The position numbers and the translations under genes were made by a program. DNA of 64,000 bases, from NCBI GenBank assembly GCA_035048495.1, contig CM068545.1, positions 37,090,225 to 37,154,224 of the forward strand, in the 5' to 3' direction. Source of the stretch: Euptelea pleiosperma (Eukaryota; Streptophyta; Magnoliopsida; Ranunculales; Eupteleaceae). This document shows, one piece after another, positions 54,945-64,000 of this stretch. The notes beneath the pieces were generated by a model. The model had not been told where the DNA came from and did not search any database. It saw only the letters and a list, made by a program, of their open reading frames with translations. Numbering within the stretch: the stretch's first letter is position 1; each line of letters opens with the position of its first letter.

Positions 54945-55272
54945 ACCATGGTTTTAAAAACGGCCGTTTAAACGGTAACGCCCCAAGCCTGTTTCTGTTA
55001 AAACGCGTTTTGACGCTTTAAATTAAATGGCCGTTAAAACCGTTTTAATAGCCGTTAAATCCCGTTTGATTCCATTTTTTTTTTTAATTTTCAAATCTCA
55101 AATTTCAAATTTGAATTTCAGCGGCATTTTTTCCGTTAAATTCCATTAAAATCCATTTTTTTATTTCTTTCCATTTTTGCCCCTGGCCGTTTCAATCCAT
55201 TTAATCGGCTGTTTAAACGTAACGCCCCCAGTCCGTTAAACCGTTAAAACGGCCTCCTTTAAACCTTGTAGG
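54945..55272. mobile_element. hAT-like MITE with GGCCGTTTTAACGG subterminal repeats
   Basis: The left end CATGGTTTTAAAAACGGCC and right end GGCCTCCTTTAAACCTTG are inverted, followed inward by AACGGTAACGCCCC and its counterpart GTAACGCCCCCAGTCC. The interior is rich in CCGTTAAA motifs. About 328 bp. Superfamily is inferred from the CA(A/T)GGTTTTAAA-type terminus. Confidence 0.6.
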
Positions 55273-56440
55273 GCCGCTTATGGCCTCAACCGCACATGTT
55301 TGATTCAAGAGATCTATGGTCCATGAGACGACCACTATTTTACCTGCAAACCTTTTGCAGTTATTGCCTCATAGACTGGATTTCTTGCGTTGGGTGGTCA
55401 AGAGTAAACATTCGATGATACCTGCAGTAAGCGACAACGCTAACTGCGGCCCTGCGGCCAATATGAGGCACGTGGTACATTCATACTGACCAAATGGATG
55501 TTTGGCCAATCACTAGGTGGACCTACAAACCAAAAATAAACCTGATAAGTGACTATTAAGCGTTGGATTGAAGTTATTTTCATGGGTTGATTTTAACCGT
55601 AAGAATTTGAGCATTATTTAGGTCCAGAGATCCAAAGGTTTTAAATCCCTAATCAGGCTTCTTTTTGGTTTGGTTTCTCCTCTGTATCTTGAGATCTTCT
55701 CAATCTCCTTTTATGAATATATTTTGGACTTGTCAAAAAAAAAACAAAGGAAAGAGTTACCGTGCAAGCAGTCAACTGTACATGTGCGACGAACAAACCT
55801 TGGAAGTAACGGAGATATATAAGGTGGAGACCTAACATTCAGTGGGTCCCACCTATAGATTGGAGTAGAACTTTGCTGACCAGTGCCAGTCAGCAAAGTT
55901 GCTGACCAACCACAATATGAGCCATATGGGCTCAAACCTAGATGGACATGTATGCAGACAAATAATTAGTCTGATTAGTGATCACTAAGTGTTGGATTGG
56001 AGTCATTTTCATGGGTTGATTTTTAATTGTGGCATTTTTAAATGATAAACACGAGTTGTACTCGAACATTTCCTGCACCGCATTTTTGCCGCACTCTTAA
56101 TTGCTAACTATGGGTGAGACCTACGTCATTTGATAGAAAAAATATTCTAAAATGCTAAATGTACTCACTTTCGACGTACACATGGTGGAACCTGATTGGA
56201 CTCATACCCTCACATTGAGAAAGCTCCACACCAAAAAAAATTCTCCACAGTTCACATCGAAAAATGCTACGTACACCAAAAATTTCTCTTCCAAACCAGC
56301 TGCACTGGGGCCACCTTCACACTATAAATGGATTATGATTGGTTGGCCTCCTCCCCTGATTGGTTTCTCAAGGTAATCTGTGTATCTCTGGTACAGTGTG
56401 TGTTATTTGCTTTTGGGATGGATTACAACATTTGTTGCCT
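55273..56440. repeat. MITE-family debris
   Basis: 55490-55670 repeats the 14025 MITE family (ATGGATGTTTGGCCAATCAC). 55835-56030 matches 20030-20260, including the AACTTTGCTGAC...GTCAGCAAAGTT hairpin at 55869-55898. 56040-56110 resembles the right end of the element at 52852-53670. No gene. Confidence 0.5.
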
Positions 56441-57138
56441 TGGCCATTAAAATCCCTAATTCAAAACCATTCCAAAATGACAATGACAAAAGCTTCAAAG
56501 CGAGGGTTCAAATCAAACCAATAAAATCACCCAATAAAAAATGCTCAAATCCAATGGCTAGAAATACACAATCGATCTGATCAGGGCTGGTTTTGGGGTG
56601 GGGAACTGAGACAGTAGATTTCCAGTACTCCTTTTGCTCCTATCCTACAGGCAAACAAGAAAAGGTACGGTAAACCAGTCATTTGAATAGTAATAAAGTC
56701 ACTGCCATGTGGACCATGTATCTCTTGAATCTGATAGTCTACAGCTCAACCTTGAATCTGACGGTCTACAGCTCAACCGCATGACATTTTTCGCTGTTAA
56801 GTTTGGGATATCATTTTCCTTTAAAAGAAGGAAAAGAGCAGAAAGAGAAATGCCTCATATCCTCCAATTATGGTTAAAAGCATATTCTAAAAAATAGCCG
56901 TTATTACACTTAACGACTCAACCTCATTATGTTATTTCGAAAATAAGGATTTTGGCTGAGAAAACAATATTGATTTTTTATATTCTAGTATGTGCCAAGG
57001 AACAGCTGGAACTCGAGCTGTTTGAATATTCAAGTATTTATCTCTTATTGAGAGCAGTTTGACTTTGAGATCATCGCTTTGGAACTCAAGATATCTCTGG
57101 TTCTCGGTTTTTTTTTTTTTTTCTGGGATAAAGAAGGT
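56441..57138. repeat. Repeat mosaic and upstream region of the NBS-LRR gene
   Basis: 56441-56900 repeats 13430-13860, with CTTGAATCTGA.(A/G)GTCTACAGCTCAACC internally duplicated at about 56723 and 56748. From about 56940 to 57138 the sequence precedes the NBS-LRR ATG and ends in a poly-T tract (57109-57122). The promoter is not identifiable. Confidence 0.5.
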
Positions 57139-60100
57139 ATGGCTGCTGTGGGAGAAGCATTTCTAGCTGCTGTTCTTCAGGTTGCGCTAGAAAAAGGTGG
57201 CCTCCCCTGTACTAAGGGAGTTCGGACTACGGTTTGGCGTTGACAAGGATATGAAAAAACTTTTGAGGACACTGGTGAAAATCCAAGCTGTGCTTAACGA
57301 CGCGGAGGAGAGGCAGATACACGACATGGCAGTGAAAATGTGGTTAAGTGATCTTAAAGACGTGGCTTACGACGTAGACGATGTATTAGACGAAGTCGCG
57401 ACAGAAGCTCTGCGGTTTAACCTTGAGAATCAGGTAAGCAACTTGTTCTCTTTTCCGAAAAACTTTCTTTTAAATTTGGGATAGCGTCTAAAATAAAGGA
57501 GATAACCGAGAGAATAGATGAAATTGCGAATGAAAGGGATGACCTTGGCTTGAGAGTTGAGAGAGGGGGTTGGATTGAGGGAGACCACAGACAAGTTCCT
57601 TGATAGACGAATCTTTTGTTTTCGGGAGGACTGATGATAGAAAAAAGATTGTAGAATTATTAGTATCAGATGACTATAGTGGAAATAATGTTTCTGTTAT
57701 TCCCATAGTTGGTATGGGAGGCCTCGGCAAGACCACCCTTGCTCAGCTTGTCTGCAACGATGACAAGGTGAAGGATCTTTTTGAGCTAAGGATGTGGACT
57801 TGTGTCTCTGATAATTTTGATTTGAGAAGGCTCACAAAATCAATTATAGAGTCTGCTACTAGGAAAACTTCTGATCTTATGGACTTGGATGTACTTCAAA
57901 ATAGTCTTCAAGAGACACTGAAAGGGAGAAGATTTTTACTTGTGTTAGATGATGTATGGAACGAAAATAAGAGTCATTGGGATGGCCTACGTCTCCCCTT
58001 TAGGGTTGGGGCGAAAGGGAGTAAAATTATTGTTACTACTCGAAGCGAAAAAGTTTCATCAATCATGGGCACAACTACTCCTCATCGATTAGAGGGTTTA
58101 TCTGATGATGATTGTTGGTCATTGTTCAAACAAAGATCATTTGTAGATGGGAATTCGGATGCATATCCGAAATTAATCGCTATTGGTAAGGAGATTCTAA
58201 AGAAATGCCAAGGTTTGCCTTTGGCAGCAAAGACTCTTGGAGGCCTCTTATACTCTAAAGTAGATGAGAATGAGTGGGATATGATCTTGAAAAGTGATAT
58301 ATGGGACTTGGGAGAAGATGACAATGACATTCTGCCAGCTCTAAGATTGAGCTATAATCATCTCCCCGCACATCTCAGGCAATGCTTTGCCTATTGCTCC
58401 ATATTTCTGAAGGACTATGAATTTGAGAAGGAAAATTTAGTCCTGTTGTGGATTGCAGAAGGTTTTGTCCATTCTAAAGGAAGAAAATCCATGGAAGATG
58501 TAGGTAGTGAGTATTTCGATGATTTGTTATTGAGGTCTTTCTTTCAATATTCTAAGATCAAGTACAAGTCACAATTTGTTATGCACGACCTGATACACGA
58601 TTTAGCACAATTTGTTTCAGGGGAGATATGTGTTACAATGGAGGGTGATAAGTCATGCAATATCTCAGAAAAGGCTCGGCACGCATCATTGCTTCTTAAC
58701 ACATCCAAATCAATTGCATACGAAGCCTTCGATGCATCAAGGGGTTTATGCACATTTATGTCACTATTTGGTAATCGCACGCTCAAGATCCGTGAGATCC
58801 CTACTTTGCTTGAAAAGTTGACATGTTTACGCGTATTGAGTTTGAGTCGAGTTTGTGTCAATGAATTACCAGATTCAATTGGGGATTTGATACATTTAAG
58901 GTACCTTGACGTCTCTCAGATTCCCATCAAGTGGTTACCCGAATCAACTAGTAGCCTTTACAATTTACAAGTACTAAATCTCAGTTTTTGCGAAGAACTA
59001 CTAGAGTTACCCAAAGAAATGAAGAACCTAATTTACCTACGACATCTCAATTTATTTGGATGTTGGAGTCTCGTATCTATGCCACCTGGAGTAGGGAGAT
59101 TAACTTGTCTACAAACTTTGGGTATATTTGTTGCAAGTAAAGAGAGTGAGTGTGGGATACAAGAGTTGAAGGACATGATACATCTTGGAGGAGCCCTTTG
59201 GATTGAAAGGCTAGAGGATGTAGTCAACGTCATTGAGGCTAAGGAGGCAAATATGAAGAATAAACAGCATCTTCATAAGTTGGCACTGAAATGGAGTCAT
59301 AATAGATGCTACTCTCCAGATGGAAACGATGGGGGGGTACTTGAAGCCCTCCAACCTCACACAAACCTCAAAGAACTAAAGATAGTTGGATATCAAGGTG
59401 TCAAATTTCCAAGTTGGATGGGCGATTCATTATTATTCTCCCATCTTATGAAGATTGTATTTCACAGTTGTAATTACTGCAAATTCCTTCCACCTCTTGG
59501 GCAGCTACCATTACTCAAACATCTTAGCATTAATGGAATGAATGGATTGGAAGTGGTGGGTCGTGAGTTTTGTGGTGACGGAAAGGTCAAGGGATTTCCA
59601 TCAATGGAGACACTGAAGTTCGAAGATATGAAAGATTTGAAGGAATGGAGTGGAGTAGAGGATGGAGAATTCCCTTGCCTTCGTATGCTTATCATCTGGA
59701 ATTGTCCGGAAATGAGAATCTTGCCGAGGTTTCCGTCTCTCTGTGATCTAGAACTTCGTCTATGCGATGAAAAGATATTGAGTTCATTGCCTTACCTTAC
59801 ATCTCTTTCTTCCTTAAGAATTTCTGGGTTCAAAGAGCTAGAATACCTACCTGAAGGCTTGTTGCATCCTTTAAATGCATTGAAAAAATTGACAATTAAG
59901 AATTGTCTGGATCTCAAGTCGCTACCAAAGGATCTACAAGATCTAGCCTCCCTTGAAGAATTACACATTAGCTGTCGGGAACTTGTGTCCTTCCCCGTAG
60001 TGGGGCTACCAACTGGACTTAAACGGCTAACAATATTCGAGTGCAAGAATCTCCAGTCCCTGCCCATGGGGCTACAATGCCTTACCTCTCTCGAATATTT

Positions 60101-60281
60101 GAAGATTATGTCCTGTCATCAACTAGCATCCTTGCCAGAAGAGGGGTTGCCCGCCCAACTTCGTTCTTTAATTATTTCATATTGTGAGTTGCTAGAGAAA
60201 CGGTGTAAAGTAGGAGGGGAAGATTGGCCTAAGATTGCTCACATCCCCCACTTACGGATTGACCTAACTGATAAGATTTGA
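57139..60281 (+). pseudogene. CC-NB-ARC-LRR (CNL) resistance gene; N-terminus frameshifted, NB-LRR open
   Basis: ATG 57139 starts MAAVGEAFLAAVLQV, the usual start of R13L1-like CNL proteins. A 1-base insertion near 57196 (in GAAAAAGGTGG) shifts the frame into an Rx-type coiled-coil domain (57197-57484) containing MWLSDLKDVAYDVDDVLDE. Two more frame changes (about 57475 and 57578) lead into an uninterrupted 893-codon frame (57600-60281). In it: P-loop GMGGLGKTT (residues 38-46), kinase-2 LLVLDDVW (113-120), RNBS-B SKIIVTTRS (141-149), GLPLA (205-209), RNBS-D CFAYCSIF (262-269), MHD (328-330), then about 500 residues of LRRs ending DDWPK-like EDWPKIAHIPHL. Such NLRs bind ATP/ADP and recognise pathogen effectors. 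CAGGTAAGC at 57432 could be a splice donor, but no splice solution repairs all three shifts. Real mutation or assembly error cannot be separated here. Confidence 0.9.
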
Positions 60282-60469
60282 AGTTCAGTTGGATTCACAA
60301 ACTGAAGCATAGAGAGGCATTCAGGTACTGCTTTAATACTTATGACCTGTTTGGATTGCCTTTTTTGCATTACAAGAAAGATGTCATCTCAAAAATGTCA
60401 TCCGAACTGGACCTCAAACTTCAAATCATTTTTTTGTACTGAACGACTAATGGTTTATTTATACAGGTG
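60282..60469 (+). other. 3' UTR of the NBS-LRR gene
   Basis: Matches the region after 23619 (GGATTCACAAACTGAAGCAT, GCATTCAGGTACTGCTTTAA). Confidence 0.6.
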
Positions 60470-61910
60470 GCAGCTAAGTCAGTTGATCCTTTACCCATGA
60501 AGCAAGTTTCAGCACAAAAGTTCTCCACTAGGTGGCAAAAAAAATGGCATGGTACGTTCTCTTAACTTATATTGCTATGGGGAAACTGAAAAATATTTCA
60601 TGCTCAAAATGCTTGATGTGTGTTCCGATGTTTGTGTGGCCCACTGACTACATGGATGTTTGACCCACCCCTTTGTGGATCTACATACCAAAAATCAGCT
60701 TGATTGGTATTTTTAGCCATTGGATTAGAGTACCCAAAAAAAACACTCAAATCCACAGCTAGAATCACCCGACAAAAAATGAGTCAATCTCATGGCTAGA
60801 AATCCCCAAACAGGTTGATTTTTGTTGTCTAGGTCCACCAAGTAGTGGGTCAAACATAGGCCTATCAATGGACCGATACTGTATCATTTTTAGACCCAAT
60901 AGATAGATGGCCTGGGCTACAAACCAAAAATCACCCTGATTAGTGATTTCAAACCTTTGGATCTTTATACCCAAATAATGGTACATAATGCTCAAATTCC
61001 TACCGTTAAAATCAACCCCATGAAAATGACTTCAACTAACGCTTACAAATCACTGATCGGGTTGATTTTGGGTGGGATTGGCCAAACATCTATACGGTCA
61101 GATCCTCTAAGAAATTGCCACTGGCATATATTGTGAGTGGTCAGGTAAGATTTACTTGAGAAAAAATTCACCGTCCTAGGCGACTTCAAACTTTGATGAA
61201 GAAGGCCCTCAAATTACAACGTAGTAGACTCGTTCAGGCCCACTTGGCCCTTGAATGTCTGGCCCACACTATAATAGACCTACACATCAAAAATCAGTTA
61301 GATTGTTGATTTCTAGCCTTAGGATTTGAGCACTTTTTCATCATGGGCTTTATGAACAGGGCTAGAGTTTTTCCAAGCCCATGATGGAAAAGTGCTCAAA
61401 TCCAATGGCTAGGAAATACTAATCACACTGATTTTTGGTGTGTGGATCAATCACGGTGTGAGCCAAACATTCAGAGAGGCAGTAGGCCCGAAAGAGTCTA
61501 CTACTTGGCAAATTGAGGGACTTCTGCATCAAAATTTTGATACAGAAGTCAGTATCATAGATTTTTCCCCACCTGGTGGCAAAATATGGCATGGTTCTCC
61601 TAACTTTTTGCTATGGGAAACAAAAATTTTCGATGTTCAAAATGCTTGATGTGATGATGTTTTGCCCTCCCCTATGCCACGTGGTTTATTTTGGGCCCAC
61701 CGACTTTATGGATGTTTGGCCCACTCTTTTGTGGATCTACATACTTAAAATCAGCCGGATTTGTGAATTTTAGCAATTGGATTTGAGTACCGAAAACATG
61801 CTAAATCCACAGCTAGAATCGCCCCATGAAATTGAGTCAATCCAATGGCTAAAAATCACCTAACAGGCTGAATTTTAGTGTGTATATCCACCAAGCAGTG
61901 GGTCAAACGG
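60470..61910. repeat. Cluster of MITE-family fragments
   Basis: 60470-60570 and 61570-61640 match 10780-10870. 60640-60860 and 61690-61905 match 10990-11200 (ATGGATGTTTGGCCCACTC, GTGGATCTACATAC). 60900-61140 belongs to the 14025 MITE family. 61250-61450 is an inverted pair around TTTCATCATGGGCTT / AAGCCCATGATGGAAAA (61330-61395). No gene. Confidence 0.55.
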
Positions 61911-62374
61911 AGGACTGTTTTTCCATTCCCGTAGACTTCCCATTGTACAACGTTTTCTACAACACACTGAAGCCGTTCGTTGTCCCCCAATCCAACAGCT
62001 TGGGCATTAGATGACGTGGACGAGGGAAAGCTAAAAGTGTGAGGAGAGAAAAAATCTCAAAAACGAGGATCGAGGAGAGATTTCCTCGCGGGTTCAAGAC
62101 TAGCTTTCTCTCTCCCCGAGAAGGAAGTATTTCCTCTTTTATAAGGAAGGAAGGTTTTCTTTGTTTTCAGACAACTTCTTCCTCCCCCTAGATCCCAGAC
62201 GACTTGTTTTACTCTCGGTGTATGCGGTGGTTCAGATCCAAGACGAGACGAGCAGCGGTTGAGATCGAATTCGAGTTTCTCCCCAAAAGCAAAAACCTTC
62301 GTACCGAATGAAATCGAAGACGAGCAGCGGTTGAGATAGAAGCCGAGTTCAAATCCAAGACGAGACAAGCGGCG
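61911..62374. repeat. Non-coding with imperfect GACGAGCAGCGGTTGAGAT repeats
   Basis: GACGAGCAGCGGTTGAGAT occurs near 62246 and 62312, with GACGAGACAAGCGGCGGTT near 62359. A 114-codon minus-strand frame overlaps but shows no family features. Confidence 0.5.
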
Positions 62375-64000
62375 GTTAAAGGGAATCAATTCTTTATACA
62401 TTTGGTAATTACTTGTCTTAAGTTATGTTTTTTAAATGAAAAATAAATTCCTAGGTTTTTCGAATTTTTTGGTAATTACTTGTCTTAATTATTGCCTTAC
62501 TTTTTTTTGAATAAGAAATTTGTGCTAAATTTTATTTTTCAATGGCCGAAAATTGCTTACTATGTTTGTACCATTTACTGCTACAATGCCGCATACCCTG
62601 AAACACATGGATCAGCTGAGTACTAACATGTCCTATGATTGATTTTTTTTTTTTTTAGTTACACTAATAACACTAATCACTTAACAAAAAATCTTTTAGG
62701 CCATACATTTTGGATGGTTAATGAGATTCGGTTCACGAAAGAAAGGTGACAATTACTTTGAGGCAATGCATTTGCAAATGGGGTTGGATAAAGCTTACGT
62801 TATATATGGTTGCAGCGATTGTCATGAGGTGAATGCAAAGGTATCGTGAACACTTGGAAAATTGGCTCATTGAAATTTAGAAGCTATCCAGGCAATTTCA
62901 ACACTTACATTGTGATTATGGTTAATGGAGGATGCCCTGGTGCTTAGGATTGATGAGGAGGGTGAGATTTTGGAGGTATGGAACATAACGGTGGAAGGAC
63001 TTTGGATTCTGTTAGCGAAGTGAAAGAGAGCGATTGACAAGAGTTCATGGTGGTAAGTTATAACTGTGAATTGAGTTTTATAAGCTTCACTTCTACTTCA
63101 AAATTTTGATGGATACAACTGACTCGGATTTGGTAACTTGTAGTAGGTCATTGAGATTGCAACAATTCAACAAGGAGGCATGAGGTCTCTACATTGCAGA
63201 TATAGAGATGGTAGCATTCGGTTTGGTTCCATGAGATGGTACTATTTTCATTCCTTTCGACTTCCATAATTTGTTAATTCAACAACTCGAGTATAATTTG
63301 GGTGTCATTTGGAAATTTGTTAAACTTTGGACAAAAACTAAAATAATAATAATAAAGTACTAAAACTTTGAAAAGTTTGACAAGACCCGCACAAAATACC
63401 GCATGACACACTCTTTTGGGGACCAATGACCCATGAATTCGAGCTTTGAGCTTTACTTCATCATGGACTCAGCTCCTTCTATTTTGGGTTAGGCTGGGCT
63501 GAAGTTAACCTGGCCCATGGTCTCCCACATATGAGGAGACAAGTCCCTCAGCTCAAATCTTATAGTGATAAACTATATTAGTTATACAACCATAGAGATG
63601 TGTAGCCAAAACAAAATTTCAAACTTTTTCCATATTAACATTCCACTTTATGACCATTCCATAGCTAGATGAAGTCAATGATTAAAAACTTTGTTACGAG
63701 CGTCATGGTGTTAGAACTCATCAATAGGTCATTTCATGAAGTCCATGAATAAAAAAAGTCTCAAATCCAACAGTAGAAATCATCGATTATTTAACTATCT
63801 TATATTTCCCTTCAATCAAACTAAAGGCCACCTGATCTGACCCTATCATTACTCCGGTCACGTGCTATCCCACAGATAACTTGACCAAAAACTGTGGTTG
63901 AGGAATGCAATGAACCATTGGATTCCAGAGATCCACGCAGTTGTTGCCTCGTAAACTATAGATCTCTTGAATCCAATGGTCAAATAGTCTCAAACCGCAT
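62375..64000 (+). pseudogene. SSL-derived repeat, copy 6 (runs off window)
   Basis: Begins with GGGAATCAATTCTTTATAC as in the tandem units. Acceptor-like TTTTTCAATGGCC lies near 62535, a FANGVAL-type block near 62760-62820 (damaged), and GATGAGGAGGGTGAGATTTT at about 62954. The tail matches the other copies and continues to the window end. Confidence 0.5.

Noticed and set aside
62057..62401. 114-codon minus-strand frame
   Set aside because: Composed of short imperfect repeats and running into the SSL repeat; no recognisable domain or start context.

Overview
The window is nuclear DNA of a flowering plant. Evidence: a coiled-coil NB-ARC-LRR resistance-gene pair, a plant mobile domain (PMD) gene, a Mutator-like transposase with PB1 and SWIM domains, caulimovirid-type movement protein and coat/protease reading frames, Ty1-copia and Ty3-gypsy-type LTRs, a CACTA end, Tourist and hAT-like MITEs, and spliced GT-AG structures. 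The species cannot be named from this. Almost nothing is an intact single-copy host gene: this is accessory DNA built from nested mobile elements, gene fragments and one NBS-LRR duplication.

Layout. 1-996 is the 3' part of an LTR that interrupts a PMD fragment (997-1915). A second, longer PMD pseudogene lies at about 3100-5299 (+). Facing it on the minus strand are a tandem GRF zinc-finger gene (5941-6769) and a broken Mutator-like transposase (6919-9206). Arrays of one 29-bp monomer lie on both sides of these two minus-strand genes, and a probable Mutator-type terminal repeat ends near 10552. The convergent layout recalls MuDR (mudrA/mudrB), with PMD and GRF proteins as candidate accessory products.

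From 10.5 to 21.2 kb there are MITEs, minisatellites, one copy of a recurring pseudogene repeat related to strictosidine synthase-like (SSL) genes, one exon of an ABCF1-type ATPase and a PPR fragment. A 5'-truncated NBS-LRR pseudogene (21263-23619) abuts a MITE. Its nearly complete paralogue is at 57139-60281; there the N-terminal coiled-coil region is frameshifted while the NB-ARC-LRR part is one open 893-codon frame.

25.6-31.7 kb carries a short copia LTR with primer site, a CACTA end and a copia LTR full of palindromes. 31755-40989 is an endogenous caulimovirid-like element. Its two ends carry the same 54 bp, each running into a tRNA-Met-like primer binding site. A 2556-bp solo LTR with a 5-bp target duplication is inserted in its leader. 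It encodes movement protein, a coiled-coil region, coat protein with zinc knuckle, aspartic protease and a distinct terminal reading frame, but no reverse transcriptase/RNase H is visible. A 79-bp-armed inverted repeat surrounds the left primer site. This element is the most unusual object in the window.

41.8-43.5 kb is another copia-type LTR, on the minus strand. 44.6-52.9 kb holds a tandem run of three SSL-derived units plus a fragment, followed by a hAT-like element and an inverted copy of a segment also found at 27.8 kb. After the second NBS-LRR gene come more MITEs and a last SSL-derived unit running off the window end.
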